64,000 nt of DNA from Lithospermum erythrorhizon. Its lineage: Eukaryota; Streptophyta; Magnoliopsida; Boraginales; Boraginaceae. The DNA lies in assembly GCA_019722365.1 (NCBI GenBank), contig JADFUC010001962.1:62001-126000 (forward strand). Direction: 5' to 3'. The position numbers were made by a program, and so were the translations under genes. Below are positions 1 to 12,395 of the stretch, in pieces. The notes below the pieces were generated by a model. That model made no database searches, was not told the origin of the DNA, and worked only from the letters and a program-made list of their open reading frames with translations. How positions within the stretch are numbered: the stretch's first letter is position 1; every line of letters begins with the position of its first letter.

Positions 1-48
1 ATTGATTGTGCTATAGAAAATCATGATAAGGTTTTTCATGACAATAAC

Positions 49-510
49 ATGCTATTCGCCAATGATAATGATTGTTCACATGATTTAGTTCAAAATAATT
101 TATCTACATGGATGATATATATTCTCAGAGCAAGTTATTTATGGATCGTAGTACTTTACATCGAAATGACGTATATGCGTATACTTGTACACAAATCACA
201 TAAATATCAAGATTTCCCACCACACAAGCCTAAATGTTTTACATTCTTTTATTGTGGTTTAAATGGACATATGAAATATTAATGCCCTACCCAAAGAAAA
301 ATGTTAAAAGGTGCTAAAACTATATGGGCAAGTAGAAAGGATCGATATCCCCTATGGACCCAAAAGACTAGTACCAAAGACCCCTATCATCGATCTATGT
401 CGTAGGCATAAAAGCGAACGACGATCATCGAGCTTCACGGAATATCATGACGCATCACTCCTTGTTTCTTGACGGTAAACTATCAGGCATTAAAAGTTTG
501 GTATTCTCTA
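49..510 (+). pseudogene. Copia retrotransposon gag-protease remnant
   Basis: This is a decayed 5' part of a Ty1/Copia polyprotein. At about 225-290 the translation gives a nucleocapsid zinc knuckle of the form CFxxFYCGxNGHxKYxCP, the CX2C-type RNA-binding motif at the end of Copia Gag. After a stop codon the same strand continues with basic residues and an IW...RKDRYPLW stretch, like the linker between plant Copia knuckle and protease. Near 440-480 a frame reads MTHHSLFLDG, which resembles the segment after the DSG(A/C)SRHMTG protease site. Stops and frame changes interrupt it every few dozen codons, so no product is expected. It probably belongs to the element whose 3' LTR starts at 2550. 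The Copia assignment is fairly safe, but the exact borders are not. Confidence 0.5.
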
Positions 511-2385
511 ATCTTGGTTATCATTATGCCTTTATATATGGTTTGTTACATGTATGATTGATTGTTTCCATTGTGTTATATTGTCATTTCATACTTGCTT
601 GAGCATGTTAATTTGTCAAAAGAGAACTTTTGTTCGGGGAATGAAGTTATTATGAGCCTTATACAAATTGCCACCCCAAAGAGAACTTTTGTTTTAGGGG
701 TGATTTGATGATCCGTAGATGCCTTTTTGCAATATGTTATTTGTCTACGCATGTCTTTATCGTTTATTCTATATACTTTAACATTGACATGTCCCTTTAT
801 GAAAATTGAAATTATGTGAGCTTTGATATGCTAAATTTTGTTGTGAAAAAACATGTTTTGATATAAATTATTTTCATTGCATGAGAAACGTTTTTATCCA
901 AACCATTCGTTTTCAAAACTCATCCGAAAAGTCATCTTGAGATTAAAAATTTTATATGTCTTATCTTGCCTAGTCTCTTTGACTTTATCTTGTCTTGTAC
1001 AACATATGATTGGTAAACTAAAAGATTATAATATGTCATCTTGTCATACTACCTCGAGCTTGCATATTTATATGCTTTTATCTTCGACTCTATGCTCTAA
1101 AACTATTATACTTACTTGAGTCTTGATTTGTGCCTATCATATGTAGTATCATTCTTCCATTATGCTTTCTAGCATGATCTTTATGGTCTTTGATGAATCA
1201 CTTCTATGAAATATGTTTCTTGCTATTTGTGATCATCATGAATGATACTTGTGAAATGTGTTGTTCTTATATGAATATGCTTACATGAACACATTTTACA
1301 TGGCTTGGGCTTTTAAAGTGATTGGTGATAGATTGTGATCTTGTATGTTATATGCTTTCACTAATCCTAAGGATCCAATATATTGGATACCTATACTCTC
1401 CACTTGAAATTAATGTAGCTCATTCATGGGCTAAAACTATGTGGAGATCGCTCAGGCTAGAACGGGAGAATCAAATGCTAAATCCAAGCAAGAAGCCTAA
1501 TATAAAAATTCATGAGATAAAGCTTCAAGGAAATTAATGAAAATGGAGCCACATATGCAAAAGACGAAATCATCCAAATGACAAGAGGAAATGCCTAAAG
1601 GTGAGAAAAAGGTTTTATATGAAGTATTTCTAAACCTTATCTTATTTTATTTTATCTTTTTTTTAATATGGTTTAAATTCATCATTCTTGTTGTATGACA
1701 TATAATTTATGTGCATTCACGATATTTCATGCACTATCATAAAGGTGGAGAGTCTTGTATAACGCGATTGTAATATCTTTCAACCATGCTCATGTTTTGT
1801 TTTTGTATTACTCATATATATTGACATGGTTATATGCATTTCATTGTTTATGAAACAAGAAGTATCATGTTGATGAGAAATGTGGAGAGCATTACCTATC
1901 TTTAATTGGGGGAGTAATTCAATAAAGTTGACTCAATGAGTCCAAATAATTTTATCCTTGAGACATTATTCTTGAGACATCGATTCTTAGTCTAACTTGT
2001 TTTAACAAAACCGTATGCTTGTTTTCACTTTTCTTCAACTTTTGTTAAAACCACTTGTGTGTATACATGCCATATGATTTTAAATATTTTCTTTTTTAAA
2101 TAATGGTATAATACACACCGTACATATCATCATTGTTCTTAATTTATTTTGTTCATGACATATGTTTGACATCACTTGCTCTACTTGTTGCATCTTCTTA
2201 GGTTAGACCTTGAAGTGGATTTATATGTGATGTCATATTCACTTGCTTTATGCTTCATTGTTATCATTATCACATGTGTATAAATCATCTAAAATGTGCT
2301 TAAATCATTATCCTTGCTTGACATGTTTGTGGTATCTTATTATGTTCAATTTGTACCTTTTTGACGAGACAAATAAGGGGGGAAT
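511..2385. other. gene-free decayed internal region of the first Copia element
   Basis: This AT-rich stretch has stops in all frames and no recognisable protease, integrase or reverse transcriptase block. The short open frames near 877-1119 and 1322-1537 show no family signature. It lies between the gag remnant and the 3' end of the same element, so it is read as eroded internal sequence from which most of pol has been lost. This is inference from position only. Confidence 0.35.
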
Positions 2386-2521
2386 GTGATGCTATATATC
2401 ATGCTAAGATGTCATGTTATACTATGCTATATATTACCTAATTATCTTATTCATTACTTAGCATGTGTATATGAGCAAACCATGCCAATACCCTTGTATT
2501 TGACATGTGTTTGGCATCAAT

Positions 2522-2549
2522 ATTTTGACATCATAAAAAAGGGGGAGAA
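2522..2549 (+). other. polypurine tract before a Copia 3' LTR
   Basis: TTTTGACATCATAAAAAAGG runs into GGGAGAA and then the LTR start TGTTGG. This is the primer site for plus-strand synthesis in Copia elements, and the sequence closely follows the SIRE-like form in which an 'FD(V/I)IKKGEN' reading precedes the tract. A weaker purine tract (AAGGGGGGAA at 2377-2386) lies 165 bases upstream, behind a similar 'TTTTTGACGA' motif, and may be a decayed duplicate. Confidence 0.65.
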
Positions 2550-2970
2550 TGTTGGACTATGGGTCCATACTATGTGATTAAGCATTTTTATGTAGTCATG
2601 TTAGAAAGATACTTCACAAGTGGCTTCTACAGTGCGCCAAGTCGGCTTAAAGGCTCAAGATTCAAGTCATCACAAATGCCAAATCTTCTATGTGTTCTTA
2701 TGTGTTCATAGGGCATTTGTAAGGAAATTCTCTCTTATTCAAGTTGCTTAGTTTTTGAGAGAGTTGGTTTTTAAAATGGTTAAGCTATTTAAATTGCTAA
2801 AATAATTTGCTTAAAGAATCATTTGGTATAAACTTATTCTTGATTGATCCGCATTTGAATTACTTTGAAATCAAGTTAAAATGACTTTGTGTCATTTGTA
2901 CTCGAATTTGAATTAAGTCAAACTAGAATAAGTAGAACTCTCTTGAAATCCATCCCATTGCACTATAAGG

Positions 2971-3119
2971 GCTCGTAGAGGGACTTCTGATCCTCCGATG
3001 CATCCCCCGATAGTCTTATGGGATGACTTCCAAAGAGCAATCGGGGCTCGCATAGGGGCTTCTGATCCCCCGATGCATCCCCCGATAGTCTTATGGGATG
3101 ACTTCCAGAGAGCATTTCG
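2971..3119 (+). repeat. two tandem copies of a 75-bp unit
   Basis: The unit starting GCTCGTAGAGGGACTTCTGA is repeated as GCTCGCATAGGGGCTTCTGA exactly 75 bases later. Both copies carry CCGATGCATCCCCCGATAGT and CTTATGGGATGACTTCCA. The following 200 bases hold further CCCGATA and TATCGGG words in both orientations. The array lies in the U3 part of LTR-A and accounts for the long minus-strand open frame across 2963-3328. Confidence 0.8.
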
Positions 3120-3545
3120 GGTCTTGTATCGGGGCCTTGTTGCACCCGATACATGACCCGATAATGGCCATATTTTGAACTCAGATTCGTATCGGGTCTT
3201 CCATAGGGTGTTGGTAAGCCCGATAGAAGCCTCGACAATGTTTTTAGATCAATCCATTGAAATGTATCAGAACTTCTATCGGGTACCGTACACCCGATAT
3301 TGGCCGATTTTAAGCTAATATTTGCCATCTATGAAAGCCAATTCAAGGAATTTTAAACTCAACTTTTGCAACCCAATTGAAAATGAAATTCTAAATTGTT
3401 CAAAGCAAAATACAACTCTCTTGTTCTTCTTTGCATCTTGATTTGAGAGAGATGTCCATAGAGCCAAATTTGCAATACTCTTACCAAATCCATTTAGGGA
3501 TTATCTTGTAAAAGAGTCAAACTTTTCTTGTGGAAAAGAATAGCA

Positions 3546-3725
3546 CAAGGTTCACGAGTAGATGGTCTTCTTACTTGGAGGTGAACTCGATTGTATGGAT
3601 TGATTAGCGAGAGTTCTAATCTCTTGGTACCTAGAGGTTGTTCGAGTTGGCTTTACAAGGTTCACGAGTAGGTGGTGCTTCTTCTTGGAAGTGAACTCGA
3701 TTGTGTGTGGATTGATTGGCGAGAT
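3546..3725 (+). repeat. two imperfect copies of a ~110-bp LTR unit
   Basis: CAAGGTTCACGAGTAGATGG followed by GTGAACTCGATTG begins at 3546. The same pair (CAAGGTTCACGAGTAGGTGG, GTGAACTCGATTG) begins again at 3656. Each copy is followed by TGGATTGATTxGCGAGA. This is an internal duplication of LTR-A. Confidence 0.75.
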
Positions 3726-3753
3726 TGCTAATAAACAGTGGGTAAGCTAGAGG

Positions 3754-4687
3754 TGTTGATCAATGAAAATTGATTCCACTTTTATGATGCCCGTTCGACA
3801 ATTGTAAATTCATTTATGAGTTGATTAAATGTGATTACTGAACTTAGTGTTCACCTTAGTAATTGTATATTACTAGTGAGTTCTCGTGATAATTTAAGGG
3901 GTTATGAAGCGATTGCTAGATCTTACTTTCATGTCGTTATAATAATAGTAATTGAGTCGATTATTATTATACAACTTATTATCAAGGCCTAGAAGATCAT
4001 ACACATACAACGACATTGAATTATATTTCATGTGTAAATTAAACTCGTTGCTAAATTAAGAGTTGATTGCAATCAGAATATTACCAATTAGGATTTTTGC
4101 AGTAAATATAAATTGGATGAATCCGAATTAATTAAAATTGACAACTTACTAATTAATTAATTCGATAGTTGAATGAGCTTATTGAATTACTAGTAACAAC
4201 ATTTAGTGTTTGATTTTCTTAGCGGTTTAATTAAATTTCAGCGGGTAATTTCGTTAAGCTATTCGGTTGAGCTTTTTAGATTTGACCTATAGAAAGCTAA
4301 GCTTATTAGGTTTCATCATAGTTCATGAAATGAAAACAAAAGCTAGTCTCACTCCATTTTTTTCCTCTCCTTATGGCGAAAATATCAAGGAAGGTGAAAA
4401 TTCTTATAGCGATATTCATCAAATCAATCAGTATTACATGGCTTATGAAATGTTGGATTGACACTCTCTGATGTGGACCAACTAGAGGCCTTTACATTTG
4501 AGTAACTCAACGATGGAGTCAAAGGCTGTGAAAGATTTGAGAATGAGCTTCAGTATCTGCAGCAAGAACTCTTTTATTCATAATTGTAATTTATGTGTTT
4601 TAAGATTAATTTACATCTGTTTGAGGATCCGGGATGTATGAATTTGAGTATTTTATCACAAATGAAATTCAGCACTAGATTCTAATA
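3754..4687 (+). repeat. 5' LTR of a second Copia element (LTR-B copy 1)
   Basis: This 934-bp LTR runs from TGTTGATCAATGAAAATTGA to GATTCTAATA. It matches 11623-12327 in the same orientation and 12396-13411 in inverse orientation along most of its length. Shared words include ATGCCCGTT, AATTGTATATTACTAGTG, GTTCTCGTGATAAT, GGCGAAAATATCAAGGAAG and CATAATTGTAATTTATG. The direct neighbour on its right is a tRNA-Met-type primer binding site, which makes it a 5' LTR. It contains about 270 bp in its middle (roughly 4080-4350) that the 3' copy lacks. Confidence 0.75.
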
Positions 4688-4702
4688 ATTAGTATTAGAG
4701 CC
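4688..4702 (+). other. Copia primer binding site (initiator tRNA-Met type)
   Basis: ATTAGTATTAGAGCC follows the LTR end directly. It matches the usual plant Copia site TTGGTATCAGAGCC with two changes. This fixes the plus orientation of the element flanked by the LTRs at 3754 and 11623. Confidence 0.65.
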
Positions 4703-6210
4703 TATAATTTGATGTTTATCTAATATGATTGTGTGTTGACATAGGTAGTTAATTTGATTATTTCATGATTTATATATTGATTGATGAATATATAATATGA
4801 AAAAAAATCAACCCATTTATATATATTTTACAGCTGGAATCATCATTTCAATGTGATTTTGATGATTTGATGTTTCTTTAATTGTCATGAATTGAGGGAT
4901 TAAAATTGTTTAATTTTCATTTTAATTTGGCGTAGAATAATTTCCAATTTCTAGGAGAGGGCTAGAAATTTCTAAAAATTACAAAATTAAATCTATGTGT
5001 TCACTTGGAAGCACTTTAAGGTTCACCTAGATTTGTTTTGATTGTTTGAATTCTGATGCTTTAATTCATTCCAATGTCTGGATTGTTTTGGGTTTAATCG
5101 AAAAACTAAAAAATTGTTTGATGAAATTCAATTAAAATATTCAATAATAGTATTGTTGATGTTCCGTCGAGATCCATAATTTTTAGATTTTAAAGCCTCA
5201 AATCGGCCACAGACAGGCGGCACCGGCGATGCTAAACTCAAGCAGTGCGTGTTGTCTATAGTAGGTGGCGAGGAGGCCGTGTTTAACCGTTGAAGTTAAG
5301 TAGATCCGTTTGAAAACACTAAATGTATTTTATGTAATTATTTTGGTTTTAAAATTAGTAGTAATTATTAATTTCGGTTTTAAATATTAAATCATAAATT
5401 TTTATTAATTAAGATGATTGAATATATCTTGAATGACATTAAAATTTGGTTTATATTTCCCTTTCATAATTATTTTTAGGTAATTGATAATTTTTTTGAA
5501 AATATTTTTCATAGTGACTTTTTAAATTTTGAATTTTGGAGTTAATTACTTGTAAGTAATTATTCCATGATTTGAATGATTTGATAATTATTGTAATAAT
5601 TATCATTAATCAATAATGTGAATATATTTAAAATTTAAAATTTACATTAGTAATAATTAATTGTAAAATAATGGGTAATTAATTAGTCAATTATGAGCAT
5701 ATTAATCTCGTTTCATTTTAATATATTTGACATTTAATTGCATTTATTTGTTTTAATGTTTTGCCCACGTATATATATTGTTATGGAATGGAAAGGAGAA
5801 TATTTAGAGTATGACCGATTTCGTTTTGTTATTTACGAAAAACTGCGTCACGGAAATGTTGTAAATGACACAATGGTCGTATTTAACTTTATTCTTGTAT
5901 TACCGTTTCACGCCTGGCCTGCGCGTCTTGTCGAAGTTGGGTTAGAGTAGTAGTATTTAATATGCTACGTGGTGGCATTGAAGATAGCATTTCCCGCAAA
6001 GGCAGCACTTAGAGAACTTGAGGTTTACCAATTTCCACAAAGGCCCGTTGAATAACGTTCGCGAAGGAGCAGGTCGTATTTATTTTTGTTCTTGTATTCA
6101 TTAGTTGTGTTTAATGGAAGTTAAAAACACAAATGGATAGAGATCTATCGATTTATTAATACTAAGATAATTTCATTCTAACGCTTAGGCGATGTCGTTA
6201 GTTGAAGTGA
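4703..6210 (+). other. decayed internal region of the second Copia element, left part
   Basis: No Gag, zinc knuckle or pol block can be read here. The stretch is AT-rich, with a short GC-rich patch (5205-5300). It is assigned to the element only because it lies between its primer binding site and the probable solo LTR at 6212. Confidence 0.3.
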
Positions 6211-6211
6211 T

Positions 6212-8660
6212 TACGTAACGACACATGATTCAGCCATACAGGTAGAATCATTATAATCAAAGCTTGATCACCGTACCGATGGGCATTTCAGTTTAGAAAC
6301 GCCTTCGTTCGTTCAAAAAAATTGATTACAATTAAACTTTCCAAGCAGTTTTTAAAATTTACAATCCATCTGGTGATCTCGGCTTGACCAACGGATATAT
6401 ATATACTGACATATCCCGAAAGCCGATGTCTGGCGGGGGCTTCTGACGGAGGAATAAATACTATAATCGAGAATACAAAATCACGCCGTGAGGCTAAAGT
6501 TTGAAAATAGAAGTACAACAATCAAAAAGCAGTTGTGACCGTCAAATCGGGTATGAGGATCCTGCACTTTAGATCTTTAACCTAGCCGCTCGAACTGACT
6601 CTCAACCAGGTCTCTGGTACCAGTAGCCGTCATCGACTGGCCTGAGAATGGGGAATTCCATGTATGAGGGTGTAAGGCAGAAGCTTAGTGAGCTTAACAC
6701 GGGGTGAAACTTAAACCTGCAGCCACGGCACAACAAATTAACATAGGAGTCAAATACGGCGTATATAGATATATAACCAGGTTCACCTGAATCGAGGCCA
6801 TATTTATACTTTGAAAGAAAATTCTAAATACGTCGCGCAACATAGAATCTAGGGTCTCGATAATGAATACAACTCCTTGAATAAAAATGCTTTTGAACCA
6901 CGTGAAATTACGATCGCGAGAGACCCAGCAAAACTATATACAGTCATGTGATCACTGCATCGACTAAGATACCCGTCAGTTTAATCACGATGCGCATAAG
7001 CTCGACCCGTGTCTGGCGGCTTTTATCTTTGAAGTATAAAGGCGATAACGACACTCTTATACCGGAAATTACCAGTGATAAACAACGCTCTTATACGAGT
7101 ATATAAAGGCGATATGGCCTTCTTTATACCGAGGTATAAAGGCGATATGGCAACTCTTACACGAAGTATAAAGGCGTCGCAGCGCTCTTTATGCCGAGGT
7201 ATAAAAATGATAAACAAAAAGCGCTCTTAAGAAACCCCAGCACAACCACGACCTTCCCGATTCTAGGGTCATACCGTAATACTCAAGTCACCTCGAAGAC
7301 ACGTATAACTGCAGCCGTACTTTCCCATGACGACCAAGCTACTTTCAGCGCCCCAATGATAGTAATGCGAAGCAGGATAAAAGCGTCACCGATCGCGGTT
7401 CGATCATAAGCGCCCGGCCGAGGGCCATGGGAAATACGTAAATGCAGGCAAGGCGACCAATCACAAATGCCTCTGTGAACCCATGTGGAAAACACGTAAG
7501 TCGAGCGGCTAGTACTTTTACCTCGTCTGAGGAAATGTACGATGCCAGCATGTCTGATCATATGTCTTAATATCGCCAGCTCATTATAACTTGAGAATAG
7601 CATGTCACGACATTACACACAATGCGCTTCCTGACGTTCCGGAATAACACGTACAATATTCTCCTGAAATCGCATTGACGTTCGAAATAACGTATCACCG
7701 TGAGTTGAAAAAATGCTGCTCTTGGTATCCGCGAAGTCCTGCGAAGAGGCGATCGCGAGCGTGCCCTTCCCGCGGTCGAGCTGTAAACGCCTAGAAGTAT
7801 ACTCGAGGAACTAATACCAAAATTACGTTCTAGAATAAACATTACCCGATCAACTTATAAGTCATTACAGTGTCAGTGAGTCCACAATTAACAGCGCATA
7901 CTCCCAGAAATATCAATTCTGACTCAGCGTGGAATTAACACTTTTTTCAACTTTAACTCCGCTGTCGATTTAAATCCCACTAATTTAATATCTGCAATAG
8001 CTACAATAAGGCCCCCAGTCTAACTTCCCTCGCATTTAAGGTCTTAGAAAAATATCAACTTGGAAAGTCAACTAAAACCCTAAAAAAGTCAACTCGGCCA
8101 TGCGTCCTCGAGCAAACTTCTAAATCATGAATTAAATGACTTATATCAAATAAATATAGCACATATGGCTAAGATTAATCATGTGAAATTAAGTTATGAA
8201 AAGTCAACAATCAACCTTAAAATCCTTGGCTTCCACTTTCTTACCTCGAAATGTGGGAAAGATGTTGCGAAGCCTTAACAATCAACTCGGTGATGTTTAT
8301 TAGCAACAAAAGTCGAGAATCGAAGAAAAATCTTGGTTTTTGCTCATAAGGGGTCGGCCATGAAGAACAAAATGAAGAAGATATTTTTGTGATTTTGTGT
8401 TGATAAGGATGAAAGATAACAACTCTTAGGAGTCATGAAAAAATCGCTACGGGGAGTTAAATTCATCGCTGGCGAATCGAGTTATCGAGCATTGCTTGAT
8501 CTAGCACTTAACTCGAATTATCCCCGGAGTATTACTACTAAAATTATAAATGTAATGCGAGCCGAATAATCACAAAATAATATTATTATTGAAATTATTT
8601 ATACTATCACTTTGGTCATGAAAAATTTTAAATTTTTTTTTTCAGCGTAGCGGGTTATTA
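6212..8660 (+). repeat. probable Tekay/Del-type gypsy solo LTR inside the Copia element
   Basis: The right edge (…CAGCGTAGCGGGTTATTAC) resembles the CGGGTTATTACA end of Tekay-type chromovirus LTRs. Inside, GGGGTCGGCCATGAAGAAC followed by ATATTTTTGTGATTTTGTG and GATAAGGATG parallels 31553-31612 in the better supported solo LTR at 29923-31818 (GGGGAGAGTATCTCGGCCAA, then ATATTTTGTGATAAGGATGG). The left edge near GATTACGTAACGACAC is a guess. A short-period tandem array (7025-7215) lies within. No pol sequence or primer binding site follows, so I call it a solo LTR with modest confidence. Confidence 0.4.
7025..7215 (+). repeat. short tandem array, GTATAAAGGCGATA units
   Basis: About five imperfect units of GTATAAAGGCGAT(A/G), alternating with (A/G)CTCTTATACC or its variants, repeat at roughly 35-45 bp spacing. 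Each unit contains TATAC and GTATA, so neighbouring units are partly self-complementary. The array lies inside the probable solo LTR at 6212-8660. Confidence 0.7.
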
Positions 8661-11622
8661 CGGATCTGGTAAGTTGTGTTTAATTTGAAAGCGAAAAATA
8701 ATTTCCATATTAAAGGTTCCTGCGCTGCATTTAAATTAATTTATTCATATTCAACTATGAAGAACTGACTCGAGTTGTGTTTGATAAACAAACTTTGAAG
8801 CTTGTCGTATAGGATAAGTTAGTATTATGTCTTGTAGTAGACATAATTTAAGCGAATCGAAGTTGATATTAAGTAAATTTTGTACATAACCCGGAAGGAA
8901 ATTTGGTATTTATTTTCATCATTTATAGTGTTGCGATTTATTGTCACGTATAGAGTCTTCATTATGAAGTACAAATAGTGAAATAAATATGGAATGCGTT
9001 AGTGGGCTCAAATCAGGAGATACCCGATCGATATTAGAACCGCCGGTTATTTGAGTATCCGCTCTTGATCGTTTAAAAGGCTACTTGTTGATCCTGAATG
9101 TAGCGTGAATAAATAATATTCGATAAATGACTTGAGAGTTGTTAAATGAAATAACATGTGAATACATGGGTTGAAGTATAAAGCTACATTTTATGTTACG
9201 GATGGTATTCATCGGGGAGTAAAAGCCCGTTCTATATTACTTTACGGATGGTGGTCGTGAGAAATAATAAATGTATTAGATTAAATGAAAGCAGTAGTCA
9301 TGAATAGCGTTTAATCGTATATTTGGTTGAGAAACCAAGATTAAACATATTCGTTGGTTGGTATGTTCATGTTTATTTCAAACTTTCTTATACGTTATTC
9401 CATGAGTTGTAACATGTGGGTCATGAAGTTATCCAAAGGAATGTTCCTAAGTAATGATCGGCGATGATGGATACTTGACATTGTTATTGGAACTCAGCGT
9501 CTCAGCGAGAATATAAAAGAAAGTTTACATACTACTAGAATCTAAAGTTGTAAAATTAGAGTGAGTATAATGGAGTTAAATTCCTCCACTTGGATACATG
9601 ATGAAAATCAATAAGAATCAAGAGTGATGAAGAACATGAGTTCATAAAGGTTAGTGGGAGGCGTGGTGCGCCAAATGAAGTTTTATGCACTAAATGTTGA
9701 AAGAAATCTTATACTGACAGCAAAGGGTATAGTAGTGATTAGATTCTTGTACATTTGTGAGCCACTACATATATGTGACCACATTACTATGTCAGTAACA
9801 TTATATATATGTGAGCTTGCATGACGTTGTTGTTAAGTTTAAGATGTCGTGAAGCACGAGTAATTAAATATAATAGATTAAATTCTATAAATAAACCCAA
9901 TTCTCTTATTAATGAAGCAACTCTTTTATTAGAGTTCTAATACTATGATAAGGGCCTCCACGTTAATGAGGAGTGGTTGAAGTCTATTACATAGTAATAT
10001 GATTCACCATTATGCGCGTCGAGGTGAAATTGTGTTGTGCGCCCCTTGACTATGGCGTAGCATGATTCCGTGATTGGAATTGTGAAGTTTCACTAAAGGT
10101 ATTCAGCAGCAGTTCGAATCACGATTGGTAGTAAGCTTTAAGGGAATAGAGGTAACTATAGTTGCATGGAATTGATCAGTTGTTGTCTTCTTGTAATTGA
10201 ATGTGATAGTAGCATTATGGACAGGTTGTACCGTATGAAAAGCTATTAATAAAATTTGATAATAGAATGAATCTAGTATCTTTCGGTAGGTAAACTACTA
10301 AAAGGAAACTTGAACTCGAGTATTACAACTTGACCCGGTCGATCTGTTTTTGTTGGTAATGTTGTTAAAAGAATATGCAGTACAATAAGACATATGTGTT
10401 TTAGCAGCGGCGAGGTTAATGTTGTAAACCTATAGCATGATAGAGCCGCGAGAAGTGGATTTGAAACCCGTTTGATCGTAGTCGTGCGTAGTATGTCGGG
10501 ATAATCTTAGTCATCAATGATTCCTTGGTTGAGAGACCAGGTCGATGAATGTAAAAGGCTAGCATAAGTAGTATTTCGATAAAGGATGATTATAATGGCT
10601 ATCCGGGTTTGCTTTATGTCACGAAGCCAGCCTAAGAATTCCATGAAGCAAAGGATCCGTATGGATTTAAGCATGCATCTCGATTGAGATCAGCCACGTG
10701 ATTCAACCAAGTTTTGGTTTTCACGGAAGCTTAATGAAGGAAGCTGAGCATTGGCAAAGTTCGATGGGGCTAGTTCATTCACTTTACGGAGATAAGACAA
10801 GTAATCGATTAAAACAAAAGTTCCTTTGTATTTTAATCTGATTGTTAACTAAACTACGTGAATGCGTGATTCATTCATATAGTTAGCCATTATTTATTTC
10901 CACCAGGCCGTTTGAAATATATAATATACATGTATTAATGATACCGATGAGTGAAAAGTTAAATCACAGGTTAGTCTATGTTTTTCTGAAGCTGACATGA
11001 ATTGTTGATACGTCTTTTCGAGCCACAAAGGCATGGGATAGCCAAAAGGCCTTGGTCGGATGGATTAGGGCGACAAGCATCATATGACTAACATGGTGTT
11101 TGATTAGTGATCGAAGATTGATCGTTAACTTTCTTGAGGACTAGATAAATAACGTAAAATTTTGCCAGTCTATGACTAGGGAAATTTGGTATTAAAAGCA
11201 GATTCATAGAAGATAATAACTAATATATGTGTCCTATGATATTTGTTTAGAATTTTAGAGTTCGACAATTCTTGAACCTACGATATATTACTATATGTGT
11301 TATATGAGCTTTGTACTTTGACTATGACCAAACGTCACGCCTTAAGCGGGGATCATGGCATATGTTGGGTCGCTAGCGATTGAGTATCTTGATAGATGTT
11401 GATATATTGGGAGGGATTTATCCATCAACGATATATACAAGGAAGATGCGATCCTCTCGGCGCGGATTGAGTAGCGATTGGTTTATGGGGCATATAAATG
11501 CTTATTCGAGTTCATGCTCGAGGTATTAAGTTGTGGGTGTTTCGCTGGCGCTTAGCATGGTTAACTACGACTAGAGATCGCGTGATAAAGGAATTGTGTA
11601 GTGTCGTCGAGGCGAGTGGGAG
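8661..11622 (+). other. decayed internal region of the second Copia element, right part, with polypurine tract
   Basis: The last bases, GGCGAGTGGGAG before TGTTGGAA, fit a Copia polypurine tract followed by a 3' LTR. At about 10665-10760 a broken frame reads KHASR…FGFH and could be a trace of the reverse transcriptase 'KQASR…FGF' block, but the match is weak. Otherwise no domain is legible and stops are dense. I treat the stretch as eroded internal sequence. Confidence 0.35.
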
Positions 11623-12327
11623 TGTTGGAAATCGGTGAAATTGATTCGGCTTTTTATTATGCCCGTTGCGACAATTGTGTATCGATTCATTTACCGGGTT
11701 GGTTAAATGTGATTCTTTGAAACATTGTTCACCTTTGTAATTGTATATTACTAGTGTGGGTTCTCGTGATAATGTAAGGGGTTATGGTGATTGGTAGATC
11801 TTGCACAATTAATCGTTATAACTTAATAGTAATTGGTCGATTATTATTATTATTATACAACACTATTATCCCGGGCACGGAAGGTCACACAGCATCTGAT
11901 GGCCGTTGAATTATAATTCATGTATAAAATTAAACTACATTTGCTAAATTGAGAGTTGATTGTAATCAACGAATAATCCTCAGTGAGTTTTACACATTGA
12001 GGCGAAAATATCAAGGAAGAATTGAAAATTCTTCTCTTGATTTTCATCAAATCAATCCATAATTCTGTAAAACACAAATATAAGGATTCAAGCCTCTCTG
12101 GTGTGGAAGCGACTAGAGGCGCTACATTTGGAAGTGTTCAATGATGGAATTGAAAAGGAGCACTTAAATGAATGATTTGGAGTAGACTTCATGACGTCTA
12201 CGTAAGAACTCTTTTTATTCATAATTGTAATTTATGTTTTTTAGATTAATTTATATCATTTTGAGGATCCATTGATGTATAGATTTGGTGTTTATCACAA
12301 ATGAAATTCATAGTAAAGATTCTAACG
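11623..12327 (+). repeat. 3' LTR of the second Copia element (LTR-B copy 2)
   Basis: TGTTGGAAATCGGTGAAATT to GATTCTAACG matches LTR-B copy 1 in the same order. It is preceded by the polypurine tract. At 705 bp it lacks a central block present in copy 1 and carries many small indels relative to it. Together with 3754-4687 it bounds a provirus-like structure of 8.6 kb, including the nested solo LTR. Confidence 0.7.
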
Positions 12328-12395
12328 GAAAATTTGTTCGAGGTTGTTTTAGATCTTTATTGTTCGGGGATTTCCGAGATTGCTTGAGGGGTTCT

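Larger units (their letters stand above)
2550..3753 (+). repeat. 3' LTR of SIRE-like Copia (LTR-A), interrupted at 3754
   Basis: This LTR begins with TGTTGGACTATGGG directly after the polypurine tract, as expected for a 3' LTR. It contains two tandem duplications (75-bp unit from 2971, and about 110-bp unit from 3546), a common feature of long plant Copia LTRs. It ends abruptly at GGGTAAGCTAGAGG, where the LTR of another Copia element starts. A near match to that edge (GGGTAGCTAGAGG) occurs at 13439-13451 beyond the inserted block, so the LTR probably resumes there. No coding capacity is expected. Confidence 0.6.

Noticed and set aside
2963..3328. 121-codon open frame on the minus strand
   Set aside because: It is produced by the 75-bp tandem unit (repeated GDAS…DQK peptide) in an LTR and has no homology or start context.
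5738..5950. 70-codon open frame in the second Copia element
   Set aside because: It has no Copia motif and no neighbouring frames that continue it, so it is compatible with chance.
7025..7215. Regular repeats considered as a CRISPR array
   Set aside because: Units are imperfect, spacers are not of constant length, there are no cas genes, and the context is a plant LTR.
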